Of a DNA stretch of 64,000 bases, positions 54,031-64,000 are shown piece after piece. Every line of letters begins with the position of its first letter. The stretch's first letter is position 1. The DNA lies in contig NC_134390.1 of assembly GCF_035582795.1 (NCBI RefSeq), forward strand, positions 2,557,560 through 2,621,559, read 5' to 3'. The notes beneath the pieces are model-generated. The model worked only from the letters and a program-made list of their open reading frames with translations, ran no database searches and had not been told where the DNA came from. The position numbers and the translations under genes were made by a program. Source of the stretch: Mycteria americana (lineage: Eukaryota > Chordata > Aves > Ciconiiformes > Ciconiidae).

Positions 54031-57000
54031 GCTGCCCGCGGTGAACCCCAGCCTCGGAGGTGTCCGAGAGCCGCCTGGCCACGGCGCTGGGTGGCCCACT
54101 TCACCAGGGCAGCCATGACACTGGGGGGCTCCCTGCCAGCCCGTGGCAGGTCCCCGGCTGCAGCCGTGGCCCTGGGGACATCCAAGCTGCGGGGCAGGAT
54201 CGTCTCTGCCCCCGCAGCCCTCCAAGGGGCTGGTGGCCACGCCAGGGGTCCAGCTCTTCCTCGCAGTCAGAGGCAGGGGCCAACCTGCACCCCCCGGCAC
54301 GGCCGATCGTGGCGGCGGGGCCATCGTAGGTGCCAGCAGCGCTCTGGCTCCCTGTCGCTGCCTCATGCTGTAGGGACGCCGCTGCCCCGGGACCTGGTTA
54401 AAGATGTTTTTCCCTTCAAGCCTGCAGGTTTCTGCAGCACCAGCCCTTGGGCCCTCCGGGCTCACAGCTCCCCCTCTCCGAGGAGAGGTGAGAGCAATCA
54501 CTCTTTGCAAAGGTCCCCAAATCCAGTTCTGCTTCACGCCAGCTCTGCCGGGAGCTGCAGGGACCCCCCGCTGCCACATCCTGCCTCTTCCCCGCATTTG
54601 CGCAGCTCAGGCTGCGGGGCCTTTGCTCCTCAGCTCCCCATCTCCTCCCTCGCTGCCGCACAGGTAAGCCGGAGAGCCGGCTGGAAACAGCTCCGTCCTC
54701 CCCCACTGCTCGGGGGCCCTTCAGCGCCGGCGCAGCCTCCCCTCCCCTGCAGCCTCCCAGCTCCTCCATGGGCGACCTCGGGCTCAGCTCTGGCAGCTGG
54801 CACAATGCCGGCAACAATGCGCGGCCCGTTGTCCACAGCCTCCTCTGGCAGCGGGCGGTCGGGTCGGGCAGAGAGAAAGCCGCAGCCGGTTGGGTCCAGC
54901 TCTCGGCGTGGCTGGGGCAGGCTCGTCTCTCAGCTCTGCTGGAAAAGGTGCCACCATTAACCAGCCTGTGACGCTGCCAGCACAGGGAGCCAGGCGTGCA
55001 GGCGGTGACTCATGCATCGTTCGTACCTCTAATTAAGGGCTGATTAGCGATGAGTAGCTGGGTGTTAGGCCCCTGAGGTTGCGCACTTGCCTGCAGGACA
55101 AGTGCAGCGTTAGCAGCAGCCCCGCCGCTCCCGCACGCTGAGCCCACGCAAGACCAAGACCCCCCCGGGCTGCGATGGAGCTCGAGGGGGACGAGGAGCT
55201 ACAGCAGGACGGGACGCAGCACGTCGGGCCCTCGTGCAAGCTGCGTTACAGCTTGCCGAGCTGCTTCCCAGCCAAGAAAGCTTTCCTAAATGCTTTACTC
55301 GGCTTAGCAAACTGGTAAGACATCCCCAGCAGCCCCCACGCGTCACGTGTCAGGCCTGTGCGTCCCCGAGGGGCCGGGCTGCGGCGTGCTGAGCTGCCGG
55401 GAGGTGACACCGCGGCCTCGGCTGCACCTGCCCGGGGACGCCTGCGCCCACGTCCCTCCAACAGCGTCCCAGGCCGGCGCCGGCTGCCCAGGGAGGGAAG
55501 GGCAAGAGAACAGCAGATCCCCGGCGCTGCCACTGCCTGGAGCCCACCTTGCTCTGGGTCCGTGCTGCCCCCTCCCCGCCGGGCTGGCGGTGGCCGGGAG
55601 GGACCCGGCCCCCGTATTTCACCCTGGAGTGAAGCACTGGCAGGTGGAGAAGGAACCGGCCAGGCTCCTGAGGTGCCATTATCAGTCTCTCCTCTTCACC
55701 TTCCCGCATGCCATCCATCTGACCCCTGATCTGCCGGGCTCCGAAGGACCCGCTCGGATTGAAGCGGCCACTTTCCAGAGAGGAAGCGGCCTTTTCCCAC
55801 TTATCTCCAGGCAAAGCGGGGAACAGGACCCTTAGGGAGGCTGGGGGCTCCCGGGCACACGTTCGGGTGCCGACAGCCTCGGAGTGCCCTGAGCATCGCA
55901 GCGGAGATGGGAGAAGGGTCTGAGGCGCCTGTCCCGCTCCCCACGGCTCGGCTGGCTCGGAAATGCAACCAGCTCTCAGACCTCACCGTCCCCGCTGGGA
56001 TCGGCAGCCCCTGCGCAAACCCTGACGGCAAAGGTTCGCAGCACCCAGGTCGTTCTCCATCCAAGAGTTCGGTGTGGAAATTTCCCGACCTGTTAAATGG
56101 AAACAGAATGGCATCCCTGCCTCCCAGGGGAGGCAAAGCCCCCCAGCCACGGCAGAGCGGCCCTTCGCGACCCCCCGCGGCCCCCGTCCCGCGGCCGAGC
56201 TGAAACGCGCCCCGTTGTGCTCGGGGCGAGCACAAAGCTGCCGAGTTCCTGTTTGCAACCCGGGGCCTCAGCCCCGCTGGGGCTGGGTACCTGCGCGCAG
56301 GGTCACCGGCGCCGGGCTTGTTGTTGTAAGACCTGACTTATCAGTGCCCTCGTGCTTCCCCGCTCCGGCCGTGCCTTCCTTCCGAGCCGATTGTTGATCA
56401 CAAAGTCTTGTCTGCACTTGAAAAGGAGATTTCCTGCAATTGTTTTGCAGGACTTGCAGCTTGAGGCAAATTTTTCTGCCTATCAGCCCCCTCCCCAGTG
56501 CCAGGGCAAGGCTCAAGCCCGCTCCCTTCCCCTGCAAAACCGCCAGGCAATCAGGGCTCGATGATTAATTGCTGTCTGGCCAGAGGTGTTTCTGCGGTGA
56601 TAGCCATCTGCCACCGACTCCTGCGACAGCTCGGAGCGACGGGCAGTGCTGACCTGGCAGAGATGTTCAGCTTTTGGGCCTTTTTCCCCCAAAGGAAACC
56701 CTGAGCTTGCCCCGGCATCGCGTGAGCATCAGGGACAGTCAATGGCACGTTCGCTTTAACCCCCCCAACCCCTTGGGACTGCCAGAGCCGGGGGACGCCT
56801 GCCTCAGCTGGGTCCATCCCAGAGGATGCATTTTCCGCTCCTGCCCACAGTCACAGCGGGACACGGGCAGGATCCAGCCCCCGAGACCACTGGGGCCGCG
56901 GCAGCCGGGTCCCGCTGGAGTGACAGCGGAGGGGACCCGCCCAGGGGGACACGAGGAGCCCCGCTTCATCCTCAGGCACCCACAGCTTTGACACCGACAC

Positions 57001-58527
57001 CTGCCCGGGGCCTCTCCGCGCCCGTCCCCAGCCCCGCGGCAAAATCAAACGAGAGCCGAGTCCTGGGGCTGGAAACCGAGTCAAATGTCAACCGCGCTGG
57101 GCTGTCTCAGGATGTCGGACCACGGCGGTCATTTCCTGCTGGGAAGCAGCCAACAAGCCCACCCCGAGCTCTGTGCCGCTGCAGCTCTGCTCTCCCAGAG
57201 GCGCGCGAGCCGCTGAGCCGAGAGGATCGTCGCGCTCCCCGAGCAGCCCCTCCGCGCAGCCCTCGGCTCTGCCACCGGTGAGCCAACGCCTCTCCCTCCC
57301 CGCCTGCATCCGCCTGTCCCCTCTCCCACCGGCCTCTCTCGGGACCTGCAACTCGGTGAGGGCGGGAGGTCAAGGTTCCTTGGGGACGGGGGGCTCCAGC
57401 CCCGGGGGCTCCTTCTCCTCTCCTCCATGGTTTCGGGAGCGGGCGGGTGACAGCCATTTGCCACAGGGCTGATGCTCCTGCCGCGGACGCCTGGCTGCGG
57501 CGCTCCCCAGCTCACTGGGCTCCGAGTGCCGCGGAAATGCCCCAGCGGCACTGCACGCTCCCCTGGCTTTCCCGGGGGAACGGCTGGTCTTGCGGGCTCT
57601 TCCAGCGGCAGGAGGCTGAATGGGGTCCGCGGCATCTTCGCTGTGCGGATGCAGCTGTGCTGGGATTGGAGCTCTCACACTTGGGGCAATAAAAGGATGT
57701 TAAGGTCAACTGCATTTCCCTTAAGTTTATAATTTTGTCACCTACTTGGAAGTCCTGACGGCTCCCAGCCATGCAGCTGCGAGACGGGCAGAGCGAGGGC
57801 GGCCGGCTGGGTTTGTAAGGTGACCGCACACCAAGACTCGGGTTGGGGACGGGGGCTTGTCCGCTGGCACAGAGTTGAGCAGACGTGGTGGCTGGCACGT
57901 TTAATGGTCCGGGTGCCTGCCCACGCCCCGGACGCCTTGCAGCTGGTTGCTGCACGCAAGTGGCAGAGCCGGGGCTGGGATTCCCCCAGGCTCCATGGCG
58001 GCAGGACCTCAGCTCCGGAGGTGTCGGGGGGACAGCACGGGCCTCAGTGGGGGGGCTCCCACCCGAAGGTCGCTGCGCTCCCGGGTCGTCAGCTCCGTTT
58101 CTGCAGTGACGGATGTTGCTGAGCCTTGGGGCTTGCGGGCGCTCTCACCTGGGCTTCGTCCCTCCCCTCCATCAGTCCCCAGCACTGCTTGTCCCTGGTT
58201 CCCGGCCTCGGCTGACCAGGCTGTGGGACAGGGGACAGCCACCACCTGCGAGCACGTGTGGGTGAGCAGGTGGCTGCTGTTTGTGGCTTGCATTTTCCCT
58301 GGGACGTGAGGTTATCGTCCAGTGTGGATACAGCATCTTCTGAGGGCTGATGCAGGAATTCCCCATAGGAATAAAAACTGGATTGAAAAAAAAAATACAG
58401 ACGGGTACTTCCAGAGCCTCCCACGAGGACTGAGCTCTGACAGGAGAGATTGGCTCCTTGTGTTTTCAAGCTGTCTGGCTCAGTGCAGGCGCTGAGCCAC
58501 AACCCAGTGCTTTCCCTTTCCTTGCAG
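54031..58527. other. Intergenic region between the SDR pair and GPR182
   Basis: About 4.5 kb without a recognised gene. In human the minus-strand genes SDR9C7 and RDH16 occupy this interval. I looked for TGxxxGxG, NNAG and YxxSK blocks on both strands and found none. GPR182 probably has a noncoding first exon somewhere in the right half, because an acceptor (cttgcag) precedes its ATG. Two local oddities, near 55.0 kb and 55.18 kb, are given as findings. Confidence 0.55.
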
Positions 58528-58535
58528 CTACCAGC

Positions 58536-59630
58536 ATGGCTGAGGCGACCACTGCCCCCACCGAGACGCACACTCTCCTGAACGAGTACGGCGATTACCA
58601 CAACTGGTCCGAGCTGTTCCACCTCCTGAACTACACCTACACCTTCTGCGAGTTCAGCCTGGATGAGAACGTCAAGCGGGTGATCCTCTTCATCCTTTAC
58701 CTGGTCATCTTCGTGGTGGGCTTGGTGGAGAACCTCCTTGTCATCTGGGTCAACTGGCAGACACGGGGCAACAAGAGCTTGGTCAACCTCTACATCATCA
58801 ACATGGCCATTGCTGACCTCGGCGTGCTGCTCTCGCTGCCCATCTGGATGCTGGAGGTGATGCTGGATTACACCTGGCTCTGGGGCAGCTTCCTCTGCCG
58901 CTTCACGCACTACTTCTACTTTGCCAACATGTACGCCAGCATCTTTTTTCTCACCTGCCTAAGCGTGGATCGCTACGTGTCCCTGACCAGCTCCTCCCTC
59001 TTCTGGCGTAAGCACCAGCACCGCGCACGCCGCATCATCTGCGCCTGCAGCTGGGTCTTGGCAGCAGTGATCCCATTCCTGGAGGTTGCTCACATGCAGC
59101 TGGTCAATACTGGAGAGCCCATCTGCATCTTCATGGCCCCCTTCGAGACCTATGACGAGTGGGCGCTGGCGGTCAGCTTGGCCACCACCACCATTGGGTT
59201 CCTCATCCCCTTCCCCATCATCACCATTTTCAACATCCTGACGGCCAGGTTCATCAAGCGCACCAAGCCGGAGAGCAGGAAGCACTGTCTGCTCATCTAC
59301 GCCTACATCGTCGTGTTCCTCATCAGCTGGCTGCCCTTCCACATCATGCTCACGCTGCTCACCCTCGATGGCAACCACATCATCCTCCACTGCACCTTCG
59401 CCCACTTCCTCTACTTCTTCTACGACATCATAGACTGCTTCACCCTGCTCCACTGCGTCATTAACCCAATCCTCTACAACTTCCTAAGCAAAAACTTCCG
59501 CAGCAAGCTCATCTCTGCCGTGGTTAAGTACATCCCCAAAGATCAAGGCAGCCAGAAGGGCGCAGACAATTCCTCCTCCACCACGCAGCACTCCATAGTC
59601 ATCGCAAAGGACAACAACCCTCCCAATTAA
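58536..59630 (+). CDS. GPR182: GPR182 (atypical chemokine receptor, ACKR5)
   Basis: Class A seven-helix receptor of vascular and lymphatic endothelium, described as an atypical chemokine scavenger. The single coding exon gives 364 aa. ATG at 58536 follows an acceptor at 58526-58527, and the frame extends upstream only through intron. Visible are N-glycosylation sites NWS (23) and NYT (32), N66 in VGLVENLLVIWVNW, D94 in MAIADLG, C121, DRY (145-147), SWLPFH in helix 6, and NPILY in helix 7. Long stretches match human GPR182: LPIWMLEVMLDYTWLWGSF, FMAPFETY, LYFFYDIIDCF. The tail ends early compared with human but keeps the STQHSIVI-type segment. Position next to the SDR genes matches human. Confidence 0.95.
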   Translation: MAEATTAPTETHTLLNEYGDYHNWSELFHLLNYTYTFCEFSLDENVKRVILFILYLVIFVVGLVENLLVIWVNWQTRGNKSLVNLYIINMAIADLGVLLSLPIWMLEVMLDYTWLWGSFLCRFTHYFYFANMYASIFFLTCLSVDRYVSLTSSSLFWRKHQHRARRIICACSWVLAAVIPFLEVAHMQLVNTGEPICIFMAPFETYDEWALAVSLATTTIGFLIPFPIITIFNILTARFIKRTKPESRKHCLLIYAYIVVFLISWLPFHIMLTLLTLDGNHIILHCTFAHFLYFFYDIIDCFTLLHCVINPILYNFLSKNFRSKLISAVVKYIPKDQGSQKGADNSSSTTQHSIVIAKDNNPPN

Positions 59631-59932
59631 GGGGGATCCGACTCTCCCACTCAGCGCTGGCAAGTGGTTGCGGGGGGGCAGCTCCCGGCACTCACTGAGG
59701 TCAGTAAGATTGTTTTTCCTGGTGATAAGCAGACACTTTGCTCTTACACAACACTTCTTGGCTGGCCACCTCCTGTGCTCTGAAGGCAGGGCAGGGTGCC
59801 AAACGTGAAATGAGATGGTGCGGGGAGCTACAGACATCTCGCCTCTGATGTGCTGCTGTATCAGATCTATTTAGCCAAAGAAAGAATAGGAGAAAGAGAT
59901 ATTTCCTGTTTTCCAAAAGAAAGACTTGCAGT

Positions 59933-59938
59933 AATAAA
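59933..59938 (+). terminator. GPR182: GPR182 poly(A) signal AATAAA
   Basis: First AATAAA after the stop codon, 303 bases downstream, in an AT-rich context; cleavage is expected near 59955. Confidence 0.7.
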
Positions 59939-59955
59939 GTGCATGACTCCGCCTG

Positions 59956-61805
59956 CTCAGAAGTCTGAACGCAAATCCGGCCCCTGGGACCCGACCCCCG
60001 TGCCCCCCCGCGCCGAGGGGCTGGGGGCACACCATCCTCCTTTCCCTTCACCACGAGTTCTTCTGCAGCCCCCGACTTTCACTTACACGTGTGCTCCGGA
60101 TACACCGCGCTGCAGAGGTGTCCGGCGAACGCTGCCCCTCTGCCGCGATGCCATCCCGAGCAGGAGAGAAGAAATGCATTCCTCTGAAACACAAACCTCT
60201 CCTCCCCATGCACGGCAAACGGCTGAAAGGCTGATTTTACAGAAATGAAGGCAACGCGACCCTGAGGGGCTGAGCACGACACAGACCTGAGCTTTAATGA
60301 GGGGAGGAACGATTCGAGATCAGCAACTCGTTAAGAGCAATTTTGCAAACCCAGCAGTAAATTAGCAATGGTTAAAACTGGGTTTGACTGGGCACAGCTG
60401 CTTCCAGACGTGACCGGTGGCAGCAGCGGTGGGGTCCCCAGTCTGTGTTTTGCAGCAGGAGACCCATCCCGTTAAACCCAGCCTCCTTGGCAGGCAATCT
60501 CCTGGCAGGCTTCTAAGGCCACTGGGTGCGTTTCTAAACGCTGGCAGACTCCGGCAGCCCTTCACGTGCACTCCCTTTCAATCAAAGTCGCACCGAAGCA
60601 TGCCCCGTGGGAACACGTACGCGTGCAGAAACCCTCGGAGCTGGAGCGCGGGCTGGGCTTGGGCTGCGTAAGAAACGGGAGCATCCGGAGAAAGTTCATC
60701 GTTGTCCGGATTCTGCTAAGTCACGTGCTGCGGGTCAAGCCCTCGGCAGGGGAAGGTGAAAGAGCGACAGTCACTGGAAGGGAGTTCATAAATCTACCAA
60801 AGGCCTTGAGCTGCTCAAGAAACACATTTTTTAAAAAAGCAAAGCATAAGCAAATCTAGGGACAGGATGCTTGCAGCACAGAGCAGTGGGTGGGGAGCAG
60901 GATGTCCCGGGCTGCGGGAGAAGCCCACGGCCAGGGGTTAACACGGGCGCGCAGCTACCGCAGGACTGGCTGGGAACGGCTCTGCTCTTTACAGGGGTCC
61001 TGTGACAGGGTAAACGGCTAAATACTTCAGGACTGCTTGTGCACAGGGACGTTCCTTCTTCCTACCGGGGATACTAACTTTGACAGAAAAAGCCACAACC
61101 ATCTCTTACACAGAAATATTTTGTACCGCAGCTGGGGAAGCAGCCAGTCCCCTCAGACACAACAGCACCCTGTTGAAGGGAGCACTCACGGCCATTCCTC
61201 TTCCTTAATTACGCTACTTACAGTTTCACAACCTGAGAGCGTAGAGCCACGTAGACTGTAAGCCCCCTGGGACAGAGGCTGTCCTTCGGGATCCGCACCG
61301 GCACAGGACCTCACCGCCTTCGTCCCCGTGACCCTCCCGGGCACAACGCGCGCAACGAAGCCGAGCAGCCCCAAAACTGGCTGGTGAACACGAAGGCAGC
61401 TTCACGCTGACACGACCCACAGCTCTGATCCTGAATCTTCCCTAAGGCTTCTTTTTGCTAATACCCTGCCATTTGCAATGAAGACATGGACGATAAGTAC
61501 GCAATAACGAGACACTTGAGGTGTGACATAACCAGGACAGCAACATACTCAATTTCAAGTTACTTAAACATGTAAAACTTGGTATTTGACCTATTAAAGT
61601 TGTGGTTTTTTAACTCTCCTAATGCATTTGCAACTTTGTTCACAGAGCTCAGGGCGAGTGGCCTCAAATAAACCCTCACGCAGCCCCACGCAGCGATCTG
61701 GGCTGGAAACCCAGCAAGTCCTTTACCGGGTCCCTCCGCCTCCCTTAAAGCCTTCACCACCCCGAGGGTAAACTGGCCCAGCCGCCGGCTCCTTTCGCAG
61801 TCACT
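59956..61805. other. Intergenic region downstream of GPR182
   Basis: About 1.85 kb of mixed composition. No exon, RNA gene or repeat is recognised on either strand. ZBTB39 zinc-finger or BTB sequence, expected next by synteny, does not appear. Confidence 0.5.
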
Positions 61806-61809
61806 GGGG

Positions 61810-61902
61810 TATATATACCCCGGACCACCCTCCCAGCCTGAACTTCCAGTGCCCGCTGCTGGTCACCGGGCTGGTGATGGGGAACTGGTCCTGTCCCACC
61901 AG
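61810..61902 (+). promoter_or_regulatory. Orphan TATA promoter with a candidate first exon
   Basis: TATATATA at 61810-61817 is followed by about 85 bases ending in a strong donor (CACCAG|gtaagct at 61902). Transcription would start near 61840. An ATG at 61877 (MGNWSCPT...) lies in the putative exon but matches no family I know. No downstream exon could be identified, so this could equally be a noncoding transcript or chance. Confidence 0.3.
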
Positions 61903-62462
61903 GTAAGCTCTCCCCAGAGCAGCTCTGCCGAGCAGCTCCAGAGGAGACTGAGACCGGCAGCCCCGGCCGACGGCCGTGCCCTGCTGGCAGGTCGCCCCAG
62001 CCCCAACTGAGAAGACAGCCTCACTGCTGGAGAAAAGCTAAAGCGGCTCTTGAAAATGCCAGCCGCGTTTGCCCGCTGATCTGGCTTTCCAGCCAACAGC
62101 TCTGAGCCTGCGAAGGGCCAGGTCTCGGTGAAACACGGCGCTGGCAGCACAGAAAGGGCTTATCAAGGAACACAAACGCCGAGAATTTCCTAAATGGTTT
62201 TTAACGAGGGCTCTGCTCCCAACCTGCTGCGGAAACAGTCCGCAGAAATGCCAGAGCCGGTTCTCCTCACGCTGATCCGGGTGCCGGAGGAGGCGGCAAG
62301 GAAGAGGCCCCGGCTGCCTGGACTCGTGCCACAAATCCTGCAGAGCACAGCACAGGAGCAGGATACCAGGAACGGCTCACGTGCTTTCCCAGGCGCTCCT
62401 GAAGAGACAGAAATGCCAATCTGCACATTTAAAGAAAGACGTTTTATAAAGAAGCAAGGTAC

Positions 62463-64000
62463 AAGAGATCAACATTTTCCATTTTATTATTCTAAATAAA
62501 AACCACACTTTGTGCTGAACAATGGAGTATAAAAGAACCCGATGTACAACGATTTTAGACATCTACTATTTGGGGGGGAAAGTTTACAAAATATACAAAA
62601 CTTTACAGCAAATAGATAGTAAACACTTAAATATCAGGAGGTCAGTACCTACTATTAACTTAACAAAAAGGTTAGACAGCAATTCAACTCTTTTTCTTCT
62701 GCTTAATTATTCTGTTAAGAGACCTGGATCCTTTGAGAAAGGGGAGAATAAAACTGAACTTTGCGGTTTAGAAGTCGGAGTAAGACCAGGCTCGGAGCGC
62801 TGCCTCTCGGAGGGGGATTTTGTGTCAGGGTTTCCCGTGAGGACCCGCAACCCGGCCGCTCTCTGCCAACGCCGCTGGCACAGCTCACAGCGAAGCATTT
62901 CCCCTCTGCATTCCTCTCTCGCACCCCGAGGATCCCAAAGCACTTTGCAAACGCGAGTTAAACCTCACAGCCGCCCCAGGAGAGGTAGGTAAGCGTTGCG
63001 CCCACGTTCGGGGCGGGGGAGGGGGGGGGGCGCGGGGGGCAAGCGAGGCCGGAGGCGAGCAGGCTTGCCGAAGGCCGCACCACGAGTCAGCAGCGGAGCG
63101 AGGAACGGACCCAGGCGCAGGGTTCCCACCCCGGCTCCCCCACCACTGCAAACGGCGCTTGGCCTCCGAGGCGGAGCCGTGCACGGCTGCACCCCCAGCA
63201 CACGCACAGCCCCGCGCCGCTGGCCGGGAGCCCCTGCCATCACCGAGTGCCTCCACCGCGACGCAGCCGGGTCAGAGCTACGGCTCCTTGGGGCAACGCA
63301 GCCTGCGGGGGGCTCAGGACGAGCCCCATTGCTCCATCTGCACAGCTTTCTGGAGGAACGCTGGAGCTCCCAGCCAGGCTGGCCGGACTCGGGGACAGCC
63401 ACGCTGCCGAGGGGACAGGGACGACAGAGCTCTGACGCTGGCCGCAGGCTTGGAGAGGCCCAGGACCCTGCCAGGAGAGGGAGAGCGCAGGTCTCTGACC
63501 CCTCTTGGGACAATCCCCCGGAGGAGCCGCGGCACGAGGCCGGCCCAGCGCGGGAGCGCTTCAGGTCCAGATCCGTCCCCGCATCCCCTCTGCAGACGGG
63601 ACTCGCTGTTGATCTCAGGATGTTTCACGTGGGAATAATTCATTATAACACAGGAAAGAATCCAAGACACAGAAACGCCAGGGACCCGGTCACTCCCCCC
63701 CATCCCCACACCCAAAGACGACCAGCAGAAAACGAGGTGGGCTTTTGCTTTCCCGTCCCTGTGCTTAGAAGGGTGGGCTTGCTTTGCCCATTAGTGTTTC
63801 AGTGTAAAAGCTTCTCTTTTTGGTTTATGTGCACTAAAGGCTTTTGCTTCACAGCTTAGCTAGATACGGGGCTGCAGATGCTACCGCGCAGCAGCACCCC
63901 AACCCATCCAAAAGCTCATCACAGCTTCTGGGACATTTTAGGAGGGTCTCAAGGCTTTAAGGACTTGGCTCTCCCAAGCCTCATCTGCCTCCCTCACATC
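62463..64000 (-). other. Possible 3' UTR of a minus-strand gene (ZBTB39 by synteny)
   Basis: TTTATT at 62483-62488 gives AATAAA on the minus strand. The next 250 bases (62500-62760) are markedly AT-rich, with ATATAC- and TAAACAC-type sequence typical of a distal 3' UTR. The rest to the window end has no recognised coding exon. Human ZBTB39 is on the minus strand right after GPR182 and has a long 3' UTR, so this would fit. A plus-strand AATAAA (62495-62500) also exists, so direction is uncertain. Confidence 0.3.

Noticed and set aside
54031-58527. Orthologues of human SDR9C7 and RDH16 on the minus strand
   Set aside because: No cofactor-binding or YxxSK motifs, and no exon-like blocks of this family, are visible on either strand in the interval.

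Overview
The window is vertebrate nuclear DNA, almost certainly from a bird. Its genes are split into short exons with GT-AG introns. Several promoters are CpG-dense, no interspersed repeats are recognisable by eye, and the genes are packed within a few hundred bases of each other. That packing is typical of a small GC-rich avian microchromosome, although the bird assignment is an inference. Gene order matches human 12q13.3: RBMS2 (+), BAZ2A (-), ATP5F1B (-), PTGES3 (-), NACA (-), PRIM1 (-), HSD17B6/RDH-type SDR genes (+) and GPR182 (+). Human ZBTB39 should follow on the minus strand; only a possible 3' UTR of it may be present.

Layout. 0-1.76 kb: last coding exon and 3' UTR of RBMS2, tail to tail with BAZ2A. 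1.89-13.84 kb (5' UTR and promoter up to about 18.7 kb): BAZ2A/TIP5, 28 coding exons giving 1738 aa. 18.94-22.3 kb: ATP5F1B, 10 exons, 532 aa, with two intronic C/D snoRNAs of the SNORD59 type. 22.8-31.6 kb: PTGES3 (p23), 160 aa, in a conspicuously AT-richer stretch, with its start codon split by intron 1. 33.54-45.15 kb: NACA, 215 aa in the short form, plus a 3201-base in-frame exon that makes the muscle skNAC isoform and a candidate 54-base microexon. 45.58-48.48 kb: PRIM1, 13 exons, 419 aa, one intron looking like a minor-spliceosome AT-AC intron. 49.19-51.17 and 52.30-53.93 kb: two tandem SDR9C genes whose 5' halves are almost identical. 58.54-59.63 kb: GPR182, one coding exon. 60-64 kb: no coding gene seen; an orphan TATA promoter-like exon and an AT-rich 3' UTR-like block.

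The five minus-strand genes are broadly expressed housekeeping genes (rDNA silencing, ATP synthesis, HSP90 co-chaperone, nascent-chain binding, DNA priming) with CpG-island promoters close behind the preceding gene's poly(A) site. The plus-strand genes on the right (SDR pair, GPR182) look tissue-restricted. Every multi-exon model was checked for continuous reading phase across all junctions. Gene names rest on remembered family sequences and synteny, not on database searches. The most striking features are the AT-AC intron, the gene-conversion pattern in the SDR pair, the repeat-rich skNAC exon and the SNORD59 pair with its exact 18S rRNA match.
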